This document shows, in pieces, positions 1 through 6,536 of a stretch of DNA of 13,324 nt. Where the stretch lies: NCBI GenBank assembly GCA_030641105.1, contig DAOWHZ010000017.1:1-13324 (forward strand), in the 5' to 3' direction. The translations under genes were made by a program, and so were the position numbers. The notes beneath the pieces are model-generated. The model saw only the letters and a program-made list of their open reading frames with translations, searched no databases and had not been told where the DNA came from. The stretch's first letter is position 1, and each line of letters begins with the position of its first letter. This DNA is from a bacterium. Lineage in GTDB: Bacteria; Patescibacteria; ABY1; BM507; VMTK01.

Positions 1-60
1 GCCATCTACAATTATCAAAATCATTGGTAAATTATTTTTCCCTTTTTTGTTATCACTCAT
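1..60 (-). CDS. gpmI: Probable 2,3-bisphosphoglycerate-independent phosphoglycerate mutase, N-terminal fragment
   Basis: Only the first 20 codons lie in the window; the gene runs off the left edge. The peptide has a short polar lead followed by PMILIIVDG. This resembles the first strand of alkaline-phosphatase-superfamily phosphomutases (typically LIILDGWG), where the Asp (residue 19 here) is a metal ligand. The family interconverts 3- and 2-phosphoglycerate in glycolysis. The gene lies just downstream of enolase in the same direction, with pgk two genes upstream, so the context supports a lower-glycolysis cluster. No Shine-Dalgarno sequence is visible before the ATG. With so few residues, another member of the superfamily cannot be excluded. 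Confidence 0.66.
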   Translation of the reverse strand, partial: MSDNKKGKNNLPMILIIVDG

Positions 61-78
61 ATATTATTTGTTAAAACC

Positions 79-158
79 AAAATTTCAAATTTCAATTTAA
101 CAAATTTTTTTGGAATTTGGTAATTGTAATTTGTTTGTTATTTGTGATTTGAAATTTT
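79..158. repeat. Inverted repeat in the eno/gpmI gap
   Basis: A 12-bp perfect arm at 79-90 (AAAATTTCAAAT) is matched inverted at 147-158. The left arm holds a tandem heptamer, AATTTCA at 81-87 and 88-94. The right half (about 120-155) reads as degenerate heptamers of the AATTTGT/TTGTGAT/TTGAAAT kind. It fills nearly all of the gap between the enolase stop and the next start codon. It contains almost no G/C pairs, so any RNA hairpin would be weak. Confidence 0.7.
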
Positions 159-163
159 TTATC

Positions 164-1423
164 TTAATTACCTAAATTCTGTTCAATTTCCATTAATCTA
201 TTATACTTCGCCAATCTCTCTCCTCTACACAAAGATCCTGCCTTAATATAATCCGCGCCAACTGCCACGGCCAAATCAGCAATAAAATCATCGCAAGTTT
301 CCCCACTGCGATGCGACACCATTATCTTGTAATCATGCTTTTGCGCCAACTTAACACATTCTATGGTTTCGGTCAATGTGCCAACTTGATTTGGTTTTAT
401 CAAAATAGCATTAGCCGCTTTTTCTTTTAAACCACGGCGCAGACGATCCATATTAGTAACAAACAAATCATCGCCAATTATCATTATTTCTTGGCCTAAT
501 TCACGCGTTAATTCCTGCCAGCCCTGCCAATCATCTTCAGCTAAGCCGTCTTCAATGGAAATAATGGGATATTTTCTAAACCATTCATAGTAAAGCCCGA
601 TTAAATTAGCGCTGGTAAAATTAGCTTGATCTAATTTAAAAATATATTTACCAGTTTCTCTGTTATATAATTCTGATGCGCCAACATCAATGCCTAAGCC
701 AATATCTTCGCCTGGCTGGTAGCCAGTATTAACCATAGCAGCCATAATCAATTCTATGGCTTGCACTGACGACACAATATCAGGTGCATAACCGCCCTCA
801 TTGCCTACATCAGTATCAAACCCAGCTTTTTTTAAAACATGTCCTAACTCATGAAAAATCTCAGCTCCCATTCTCACTTTTTCAGCAAAACTATTTTTTT
901 TAAGCGGCAGTATCATGAATTCTTGGAAATCTAAGTTGGTATCAGCATGCTTACCGCCGTTAAAAATATTAAAAGACGGTACTGGTAATTGAAAATTTGT
1001 AATTGAAAATTTGTAATTGGAAGCAATGTATTTATATAATTCCATTTTTTTAGCAGCAGCGGCAGCTCTTGCGCAAGCCAATGACACAGATAAAATTGCG
1101 TTAGCGCCTAATTTCTTTTTGTTTTTTGTGCCATCTAATTTTATCATTAAATCATCAATCTTTTCTTGCTTGGTTGCATCAACACCTATTAACTTTTTAA
1201 CAATTTTAGTATTAACATTATTCACGGCCTTAAGCACGCCTAAGCCGCCGTATCTCTTGCCGCCATCACGCAACTCATAAGCTTCATGCGCTCCAGTGGA
1301 AGCGCCTGATGGAACACTGGCTTTAGCAAAAATACCATTATCTAATATTGCTTTTGTTTCAATTGTTGGATTGCCTCGTGAATCTAAAATTTCACGGGCA
1401 GTAATTTGTTTAATTTTTGACAT
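164..1423 (-). CDS. eno: Enolase (phosphopyruvate hydratase)
   Basis: Cytosolic enzyme that dehydrates 2-phosphoglycerate to phosphoenolpyruvate. At 419 aa it is near the usual length (about 430) and complete at both ends. Visible landmarks: the N-terminal ITAREILDSRGNPT; the mobile SGAST loop (39-43); H159 and E168 in the GGKHAD...QEF stretch; the catalytic acid E209 in GNEGG; Mg2+ ligands D246, E291 and D318; the catalytic base K343 in LIKPNQVGT; and SHRSGET with H371, with K394 near the end. The active site therefore looks intact. One surface loop (about residues 135-147) is encoded by a perfect 14-bp tandem duplication. The start at 1423 fits the conserved N-terminus. A weak AAAGGA sequence lies about 11-16 nt upstream. 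A 103-bp palindromic element sits in the leader. Confidence 0.98.
   Translation of the reverse strand: MSKIKQITAREILDSRGNPTIETKAILDNGIFAKASVPSGASTGAHEAYELRDGGKRYGGLGVLKAVNNVNTKIVKKLIGVDATKQEKIDDLMIKLDGTKNKKKLGANAILSVSLACARAAAAAKKMELYKYIASNYKFSITNFQLPVPSFNIFNGGKHADTNLDFQEFMILPLKKNSFAEKVRMGAEIFHELGHVLKKAGFDTDVGNEGGYAPDIVSSVQAIELIMAAMVNTGYQPGEDIGLGIDVGASELYNRETGKYIFKLDQANFTSANLIGLYYEWFRKYPIISIEDGLAEDDWQGWQELTRELGQEIMIIGDDLFVTNMDRLRRGLKEKAANAILIKPNQVGTLTETIECVKLAQKHDYKIMVSHRSGETCDDFIADLAVAVGADYIKAGSLCRGERLAKYNRLMEIEQNLGN
987..1020. repeat. 14-bp tandem repeat inside eno
   Basis: AATTGAAAATTTGT occurs twice in perfect tandem (987-1000 and 1001-1014), followed by AATTG. Each unit splits into two heptamers like those in nearby intergenic repeats. 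On the coding strand it supplies most of the loop SNYKFSITNFQ, just before the conserved LPVP of enolase. The reading frame is kept. Confidence 0.9.
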
Positions 1424-1448
1424 AAATTTTTCTATCCTTTCCTTTCCT

Positions 1449-1551
1449 TGTCATCCTGAATCAGCTTTAGCTGATAAGGGATCTACAACCATGACAAGCG
1501 CGATAAGCCATGATTGCAGATCCCTCACTCGCAAGCGAGTTCGGGATGACA
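1449..1551. repeat. 103-bp palindromic element, copy A
   Basis: The element starts TGTCATCCTGAA and ends TTCGGGATGACA, which are inverted copies with one mismatch. Inside lie AGGGATCT and AGATCCCT, also inverted. Each half carries its own small hairpin (CAGCTTTAGCTG and CTCGCAAGCGAG). A second copy of identical length is at 7079-7181, so this is a dispersed element and not a chance palindrome. It lies 25 nt upstream of the eno start and would be part of its leader RNA. Palindromes beginning TGTCATCC and containing GGGATCT are, from memory, common intergenic repeats in several bacterial groups. No protein is encoded. Confidence 0.85.
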
Positions 1552-1599
1552 AAAAAGTGTTATATTTGTTGATTTATGGGAACTTTAAATTGTATTACT

Positions 1600-2925
1600 T
1601 CACAATCTCCCTTCCCCCATTGGATTATACCCATTCTCAACCTCGTCTCCGTCCAAATACCCATCTCCGTCACTATCAGGATTATTAGGATTAGTGCCAT
1701 ATTTAGCTTCCTCGTCGTCAAAAAGCCCGTCATTGTCCGTGTCTTGGAGGAATTTGAAAGAGGAAAGAATTTGATTTAAGGTAATATTATAATTTTCAAT
1801 ATTGCCTCCGGAAAAAATATATACATAACGATCTTCATCTTGCTCAATAAAATAACCTGGTCCTACACATCCGCTATCCCATCCGGAATTTTCAACTTTA
1901 TAACCCTTATAAATACTAATTGACATTTCTTCCAATTTTCCACTTGGTTGTAATCCTATACCTGATTTAACTTGTGATTGAACAAAAGTAGTAAAATCAA
2001 CTTTAGTGTCTTTAACATGACCAACTTGTATTTCTAATCCAATATACTTCTCTGGACAACCTGGTCCATTAACTACTTGAATATTACTTAAATGAATATC
2101 TAAAAAATTATCGGTTCCACCGACTGATTTAGAATTAAATAACCAGTTGCTTAAATATTTCATCTCAAATTTATACTCCTCATTCCGATAAGTCTGCCAA
2201 TCATCTGTCGCTGAAACTTCAGGAGATAGATCGGAAGTGTCGGATGTTTTATTCCCAATTTCATTTTCAATACTTTCTTCAACCACCGGACATTTCGCAA
2301 ACTCGCAATCAGGCGGCACCCGGCCAACACTGGAGCCATCCGGACAAACCTTTGCATCCATAGGACAAGCAATTTTTTTATCCGCTTCTCCTTTTTCCTC
2401 TTTAAATTTACACTTATCGTTTTCACAAATTATACTGCCTTGTTTGCAATTTACAAAAGCTAAGCAACCAACATCTTGGCAGCTGTTATCTAAAATATTT
2501 TGCCATTCATCTAAATACTGCTTATTAATTGCCATTTGTATTCCTCCGTTAGCACAATTGCAACAACCTTCTTGCGTTTCAACACAATCTAAATCCTGAC
2601 TGCAAACTTTCCATTCATCAAGCAAAATTAATTCATCGGAAGTATCTTTGTTAAATCTCTCATTAATAATATTCGCAATATCATTCCAAAAAAAATAACC
2701 AGCTCCTACAACCCCGCCAGCAAAAAGCGAAATAACAACTATGCCAATAATTAAATACAATTTTTTTCTACGACTCTGCTTAACTCCCTTTTCTTTTAAT
2801 TTTTCTATTCTTTGGCTAACATCTTCTTTTGGCGCGACAGGTTGCTGCGGCACATCCTGAATAGGTTGAGTAGGTTTATTTTCCTGCTGTTGATTATTTG
2901 GTTGTTTTTGTAAATCATCAAACAT
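1600..2925 (-). CDS. Membrane-anchored cysteine-rich protein with C-terminal thrombospondin-3-like calcium repeats
   Basis: A 441-aa protein of unknown function. The N-terminal tail (1-54) is Gln/Pro-rich with a basic stop (SRRKK) just before one transmembrane helix (about 56-80), so the bulk is probably outside the cell. Next come 14 cysteines between 108 and 212, including CCNC at 121-124 and a CPxDAKxCPDGSSVGRxPPDC segment (187-207), which suggest disulfides. Residues about 245-392 resemble the PsbP-like lipid/protein-binding region seen in similar proteins (YRNEEYKFEMKY). The end (395-434) carries two Asp-rich motifs, DTDNDGLFDDEE and DSDGDGYLDGDE, typical of type 3 thrombospondin/dockerin-like Ca2+ loops. 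It sits between pgk and eno but has no evident metabolic role. No ribosome binding site is obvious; the start is the first ATG after the repeat-filled gap. Confidence 0.88.
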   Translation of the reverse strand: MFDDLQKQPNNQQQENKPTQPIQDVPQQPVAPKEDVSQRIEKLKEKGVKQSRRKKLYLIIGIVVISLFAGGVVGAGYFFWNDIANIINERFNKDTSDELILLDEWKVCSQDLDCVETQEGCCNCANGGIQMAINKQYLDEWQNILDNSCQDVGCLAFVNCKQGSIICENDKCKFKEEKGEADKKIACPMDAKVCPDGSSVGRVPPDCEFAKCPVVEESIENEIGNKTSDTSDLSPEVSATDDWQTYRNEEYKFEMKYLSNWLFNSKSVGGTDNFLDIHLSNIQVVNGPGCPEKYIGLEIQVGHVKDTKVDFTTFVQSQVKSGIGLQPSGKLEEMSISIYKGYKVENSGWDSGCVGPGYFIEQDEDRYVYIFSGGNIENYNITLNQILSSFKFLQDTDNDGLFDDEEAKYGTNPNNPDSDGDGYLDGDEVENGYNPMGEGRL

Positions 2926-2930
2926 GAATC

Positions 2931-3115
2931 TTAAGTAAGAAGGCAGAAGTAAGAAGTTAGAAGAATCAACTATTTACTTTTTACCTTTTAATAAATTTAA
3001 TTTTATTAATTTATTGGTTTATTAATTTAATAAACCAATAAATAGCAAAGCGATAATAAATTAATAAATCTTAATTCATAAACTTCTTACTTCTTACTTC
3101 TAAATTCTTACTTAA
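2931..3115. repeat. Nested inverted repeat between pgk and the cysteine-rich protein gene
   Basis: Outer arms of 27 bp (2931-2957 and 3089-3115) match at 24 positions. They are built from AGAAGTA / CTTCTTA heptamers. The right arm runs over the pgk stop codon. A 19-bp direct copy of part of that arm (3089-3107) recurs at 3123-3141 inside the pgk coding sequence. Within the outer arms lies a perfect 17-bp palindrome (3009-3025 / 3027-3043, one-base centre) made only of A/T and a TTGG/CCAA step. The 182-bp gap holds nothing else recognisable. Confidence 0.88.
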
Positions 3116-3141
3116 TCAACTTACTTCTTACTTCTAAATTC
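3089..3141. repeat. 19-bp direct repeat spanning the pgk 3' end
   Basis: ACTTCTTACTTCTAAATTC is found at 3089-3107 (just outside the gene) and 3123-3141 (inside it), separated by 15 bp. The inner copy encodes the LEVRS part of the pgk C-terminal tail, so the gene appears to have acquired its present stop codon from repeat DNA. Confidence 0.88.
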
Positions 3142-4361
3142 ACAATTCCCTTAAGTCCCGGCATCCTCTCTCCTCCCAAATAAGCCAACATAGCTCCGCC
3201 GCCAGTTGACACCCAATCAACATAATCCAGCATTTTAGTCATTTTTAATGCCTCAACTGTTTCCCCTCCGCCAGCCACGCCAAAAGTTGAACCGCCTGAA
3301 CGAGCGGCAATTACTCTGGCAATTGCCAAAGTGCCATGCTTAAAATGATCTTGCTCAAACATGCCCATTGGCCCATTCCAAACTATTGTTTTAGCTTTCT
3401 TAATAAAACTGTTGTACAGTCTTATTGTTTCTGGCCCAATATCTAAAATAGTTTCATTTTTATTTACTGTATAAACATTTTTAACTACTGCTTCACCACT
3501 GCCATCTTTTCTTGAACAAACCACTACATCAATAGGCAAAATTACATTTTTCTTTTTGAACTTTTTAGCAAATTTAATACTTTGCCTGTCCACGAGTGAT
3601 TTGCCAATTTCCAGTTTATGTGCCGCAAAAAAATTATTAGCCAAGGCCCCGCCAATTAAAACGCGATGAGTTTGCTTATATAGCTTTTTTATTAGTTTAA
3701 TTTTAGTGGCAATTTTAGCTCCGCCAATTACCAAGATCAGGGGTTTTTGCGGTCTTAATACTTTATTTAAATTAACCAGCTCATGCTCTAATAATATGCC
3801 GGCGTACGATGGTAAAAATCTTTTAATCACGCTAACAGAAGCATGCGCCCTGTGGCTAACCCCAAAAGCATTATTAACATAAATATCAGCCAACCTTGCC
3901 AACTCTTTAGCAAACTTCTTGTTATTCTTCTCCTCGCCCGTGTGAAAACGCAAATTTTCCAACATTAAAATCTGCCCATTCTCCATCTTGCTAACCTCTG
4001 TGCCAACTTTAAAACCAATGCAATCATCAACAAACTTTACTTTCCTACCCAACATTTTACTCAAACGCGCCGCAATCGGCTTAACAGAATATATTTTTGT
4101 GTTTTTGCCTGCCCGATAGCCTTGCATTAAGGCAGACGGGTGTCTTCGTGTTTTCGTGTTTTCGTACGGTCGCCCTAAATGAGTTATAATAATCACCTTG
4201 CATTTATGTCTTAACAAAAAACGAATAGTTGGCAAACCGGCTACTATTTTGTAATCATCCAATATAATTTCCGATTTCCGAATAGGCACATTAAAACCAA
4301 CACGTAAAAGCACTTTTTTGCCAGTTAATTTTTTGCATTGCTTGATTGATTTAATCTGCAT
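3108..4361 (-). CDS. pgk: Phosphoglycerate kinase
   Basis: Cytosolic glycolytic enzyme that moves phosphate between 1,3-bisphosphoglycerate and ADP. At 417 aa it is slightly long. Landmarks: LLRVGFNVP (18-26), HLGRP (61-65), LENLRFH (134-140), FGVSHRAHAS (166-175), GGAKIATK (213-220), NGPMGMFE (329-336), GGGETVEAL (364-372) and STGGGAMLAYL (385-395). The signature Asp of RVDFNVP is Gly22 here, and the conserved Arg before the LPTI helix is Lys38. Residues about 66-89 form an extra loop encoded by repeat-like DNA, and the last residues (LEVRSKLIK) are encoded by an intergenic repeat. The start at 4361 gives the conserved N-terminus MQIKSIKQCKKLTGKKVLLR. A further in-frame extension to 4430 would only translate the terminator palindrome. 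An extended -10 lies 9 nt upstream, so the mRNA is probably almost leaderless. Confidence 0.96.
   Translation of the reverse strand: MQIKSIKQCKKLTGKKVLLRVGFNVPIRKSEIILDDYKIVAGLPTIRFLLRHKCKVIIITHLGRPYENTKTRRHPSALMQGYRAGKNTKIYSVKPIAARLSKMLGRKVKFVDDCIGFKVGTEVSKMENGQILMLENLRFHTGEEKNNKKFAKELARLADIYVNNAFGVSHRAHASVSVIKRFLPSYAGILLEHELVNLNKVLRPQKPLILVIGGAKIATKIKLIKKLYKQTHRVLIGGALANNFFAAHKLEIGKSLVDRQSIKFAKKFKKKNVILPIDVVVCSRKDGSGEAVVKNVYTVNKNETILDIGPETIRLYNSFIKKAKTIVWNGPMGMFEQDHFKHGTLAIARVIAARSGGSTFGVAGGGETVEALKMTKMLDYVDWVSTGGGAMLAYLGGERMPGLKGIVNLEVRSKLIK
4095..4166. repeat. Repeat-derived in-frame insert in pgk
   Basis: The segment holds a hairpin (CCCG-ATA-GCCTT, loop GCATT, AAGGC-AGA-CGGG, at 4112-4140) next to a tandem 8-bp repeat (TTCGTGTT at 4145-4152 and 4153-4160, then TTCGTA). 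It encodes about 24 residues between HLGRP and the conserved YSxKP segment, where most phosphoglycerate kinases have about 6-9. Composition and structure match intergenic repeats more than coding sequence. Confidence 0.8.
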
Positions 4362-4370
4362 ACTGTGTAT

Positions 4371-4399
4371 ATTATACCACAATTTAACAAAAAAACAAA
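4371..4399 (-). promoter_or_regulatory. Extended -10 promoter of pgk
   Basis: On the minus strand TGGTATAAT gives a perfect -10 (4371-4376) with an upstream TGn extension. A weak -35 (TTTGTT, 4394-4399) lies 17 bp upstream. Nine bases separate the -10 from the ATG at 4361, so transcription should start within about 3 nt of the start codon. No Shine-Dalgarno sequence is present, which fits a leaderless transcript. Confidence 0.62.
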
Positions 4400-4402
4400 A
4401 AC

Positions 4403-4467
4403 AAATAAAGGCTGTAGGCTGTAGGAACAAGGCATTGCCTTGTTCCTACAGCCTACAGCCTTTATTT
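4403..4467 (-). terminator. Perfect 32-bp palindrome, intrinsic terminator
   Basis: Arms 4403-4434 and 4436-4467 are perfect inverted copies around a single T. The centre is GC-rich, and each arm contains a tandem heptamer (GGCTGTA at 4410-4416 and 4417-4423). Read on the minus strand, the stem follows the stop of the PDZ protein gene and is followed by a long T-rich run (TTTATTTG then TTTTTG and more T). This is the classic shape of a rho-independent terminator. It separates the upstream membrane/PDZ genes from the pgk promoter. Confidence 0.8.
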
Positions 4468-4492
4468 TTAACTTCTTGCTTCTCAATTCTTA

Positions 4493-4508
4493 TTTTATTA
4501 TTTTATTA
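4493..4508. repeat. Tandem 8-bp repeat at the end of the PDZ protein gene
   Basis: TTTTATTA occurs twice in tandem (4493-4500 and 4501-4508), followed by TTTAA. The second copy covers the stop codon of the PDZ gene, another case of a gene ending inside a short tandem repeat. Confidence 0.6.
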
Positions 4509-5684
4509 TTTAATTTCCCCCAACACCACCTCAACCTCTTCTCTTTTACCATTATGCAAATAAACAATCTTAACTTTATCACCGGCTAAATAACTTTGAA
4601 TAACCTCGCTTAAATTATTATCCTTATTAATTTCTATGTTGCCGATTAAAATAATAATATCACCTTCTGCTAATCCTGCTAAATCAGCCGCACTGCCCTT
4701 GACTACTGCTATGCCCTTATTATTTTTATAAATCATAGCGCCTTTATCTTCTCCATTTTGTAATAAATCCTCTACATTAACTTTAACTAAATCAGATAAA
4801 TTAATATAATTAACACCTATGCTTGCTCGCCTAATTTCTTTGTATTTAAACAAACTTTTAATTGCTGAAGAAAAATGATAAATCGGCTCAATCTCGCCTT
4901 GATCATTTATTAAGCCAACAACATCACCAGCCAAGTTAAATAAAACAGATTTCTTAAATTCTTCTGGAATATTTTCCATTAAACTAACCTTACTTGAAAA
5001 AACATCACTAAAATTAATTATACTCTGACCTTTGTCTTGTTTATCGGAAATCCTGCTTAACCAGCTATGGCCGTCCCAATTAACAGCTAACATTAATTGA
5101 CCATTGTTAATCTCATTAATTGAAGCAAATTTTCTAACAGGCAAATCACTTACTTTAATATGTATAAAATAAAATGGCGTCAAGCTATCGCTTACTATGT
5201 TATCAATGGTGTAAATTTTTTTGTCTTTAGTAATTACAACATAATCATCTAAAACGCTTGGCACATCTGTCTGGATAGGCAAAAAGCTGGTTATAATCCA
5301 GCCATCGCTAGAAACAATTAAACCTTGACTGACTTCTTGGCTGATTTGATAATAATCACTTAAATCAAATCCATTAATGCTTTTCTTTATCTTTTGCTTT
5401 TTAAATATGCCGACCAAGCTATTATTCGCGGAATTAATTGTTTCAATAACTTTAGTATCCTGTTCAACAATAACTTTTTTAGCGTCCCTGATAATCAAAT
5501 TTGCGCCTCCATAATCTCCGCTAGTAAAACTAATCTCGCCAAAAAAAGGAATATTATAATTCAATAAATAACTTCTAGCAATCAACTCACCCACTACTCC
5601 GCTGGCCATACCAAAAATAACAGCCAAAATTATGATTAGCATAACGCCATTTTTTTTATTTTTTTGTTTTGTTTCGTTGTTCAT
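4506..5684 (-). CDS. HtrA/DegP-like membrane-anchored PDZ protein, protease triad absent
   Basis: A 392-aa protein with a short basic N-terminus, one transmembrane helix (about 13-36), a chymotrypsin-fold-like region (about 80-260) and a C-terminal PDZ domain (about 288-390; GIAVVKGSAADLAGLAEGD). The fold is recognised from GLIVSSDGWIITS and LFNLAGDVVGLI. At the expected catalytic places the residues are wrong: Leu135 where HtrA has His (TNNHVV becomes TSFLPI), Pro170 for Asp, and Lys244 for the Ser of GNSGG. It is therefore probably a non-catalytic scaffold or peptide-binding protein on the outer face of the membrane. The start at 5684 is preceded by GGGAG with 7-nt spacing. The longer frame to 5747 would translate a hairpin and is rejected. 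It follows the polytopic membrane gene by 53 bp and is probably co-transcribed with it. Confidence 0.87.
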   Translation of the reverse strand: MNNETKQKNKKNGVMLIIILAVIFGMASGVVGELIARSYLLNYNIPFFGEISFTSGDYGGANLIIRDAKKVIVEQDTKVIETINSANNSLVGIFKKQKIKKSINGFDLSDYYQISQEVSQGLIVSSDGWIITSFLPIQTDVPSVLDDYVVITKDKKIYTIDNIVSDSLTPFYFIHIKVSDLPVRKFASINEINNGQLMLAVNWDGHSWLSRISDKQDKGQSIINFSDVFSSKVSLMENIPEEFKKSVLFNLAGDVVGLINDQGEIEPIYHFSSAIKSLFKYKEIRRASIGVNYINLSDLVKVNVEDLLQNGEDKGAMIYKNNKGIAVVKGSAADLAGLAEGDIIILIGNIEINKDNNLSEVIQSYLAGDKVKIVYLHNGKREEVEVVLGEIK

Positions 5685-5691
5685 AGTTTTT

Positions 5692-5737
5692 CTCCCACGA
5701 ATCAATCCCGCAGAATTGCGGGATAGATTTGTGGGAG
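5692..5737 (-). promoter_or_regulatory. Hairpin containing the ribosome binding site of the PDZ protein gene
   Basis: Arms 5692-5712 and 5717-5737 (21 bp, two mismatches, 4-nt loop, GC-rich CCCGCA/TGCGGG core) start directly after the stop codon of the upstream membrane gene. On the transcript, the 3' arm ends in GGGAG, which is the only Shine-Dalgarno-like sequence for the downstream ATG (spacing 7). Folding would hide the ribosome binding site. The hairpin could also act as a processing or stability element between the two genes. Confidence 0.6.
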
Positions 5738-6505
5738 CTAAAGCCACCGAGCAGTAATTAAAACAATAAACAAACTAGTCAGGCCAAAACCTAGATATAA
5801 TCTAATAATCTTTTTATCCAGCTTATCTAATAAAAAATGCCTGACTAATCCTATTAACATATAATAACAAATTGCTATAATCAGGCCTGCTATATTATGA
5901 TTTAAAGGTAAAAAGGAAATTGACCAGGACAACTCAATTATAATTAAACAGCTGATCAAAATATAAACCAATCCTTTGCCTAAATCTATTTTATTAGCCC
6001 ACATCACTTGATAAACAATCAAGCCACTGGCCGCCAGCATTATGATCATTAATAACCATGTTTGAATGCTCAAAAAAGCTTGCATGCCATAAATAGTAGT
6101 GGCTAACAGGAAAAAAATTAAAAAATTTCCATAAGAAGAAATATTCTCAATACTAAACGGCTCATAAGCAATAGAGCGCGCTAAATAATAATAAACATAG
6201 CGCAAATAAAAATATAATAAAACAATATTTAAAATAAATAACAACTGAATAATAAATTTGCTGCTTAGTAAAATTGTATAAACTAAAACTGCTGTTGACA
6301 TCAAGCTTGGTAAAATTATTCCGCTAAAGCAAGACCAATCTTTGTTAACATTGCTTGCCTTGCTAAACTGCCAAACCGCAAAAAAAATCAACAAATTAAC
6401 CAGCGCCAAAACCACATAAATCATTTTTGGATTAAAAAAGAAAACTTCAAACAGAATTAAGGTGAGTAGCGGTATTATTAATGGTAAAAGACGGTTAAAG
6501 TGCAT
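5738..6505 (-). CDS. Polytopic integral membrane protein of unknown function
   Basis: 255 aa and strongly hydrophobic. About nine membrane segments can be drawn (near 5-24, 28-46, 60-80, 84-106, 125-145, 149-170, 178-198, 203-222, 234-252), joined by short loops. No catalytic or transport motif was recognised. Loops are slightly basic (for example LLDKLDKKIIRLY at 225-237). It lies directly upstream of the HtrA-like PDZ gene with only a hairpin between them, so the two products may work together in the membrane. The start at 6505 gives MHFNRLLPL running straight into the first helix. No ribosome binding site is visible. The gene is real by length and hydrophobic pattern; its function is unknown. 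Confidence 0.85.
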   Translation of the reverse strand: MHFNRLLPLIIPLLTLILFEVFFFNPKMIYVVLALVNLLIFFAVWQFSKASNVNKDWSCFSGIILPSLMSTAVLVYTILLSSKFIIQLLFILNIVLLYFYLRYVYYYLARSIAYEPFSIENISSYGNFLIFFLLATTIYGMQAFLSIQTWLLMIIMLAASGLIVYQVMWANKIDLGKGLVYILISCLIIIELSWSISFLPLNHNIAGLIIAICYYMLIGLVRHFLLDKLDKKIIRLYLGFGLTSLFIVLITARWL

Positions 6506-6536
6506 ATTTTAGGTAACTGAACAGCCAAAAATTTAA

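Noticed and set aside
1441..1551. tRNA or small structured RNA gene in the 103-bp element
   Set aside because: The two side hairpins suggest a clover-like drawing, but there is no T-loop consensus or acceptor/CCA end, and the second copy shows it is a dispersed palindrome.
1017..1688. Plus-strand open frames across eno and its leader
   Set aside because: They are antisense shadows of enolase and of the 103-bp element, with no recognisable protein features. The same holds for the other plus-strand frames near 2237, 4318, 7355, 8105, 8898, 11479, 11664 and 12420.
4362..4430. N-terminal extension of the pgk frame to 4430
   Set aside because: It would translate half of the terminator palindrome and the promoter. 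The family N-terminus begins at MQIKSIKQ.
5685..5747. N-terminal extension of the PDZ protein frame to 5747
   Set aside because: It overlaps the end of the upstream gene and translates a hairpin. The ATG at 5684 has a well-spaced GGGAG and leads into the membrane helix.
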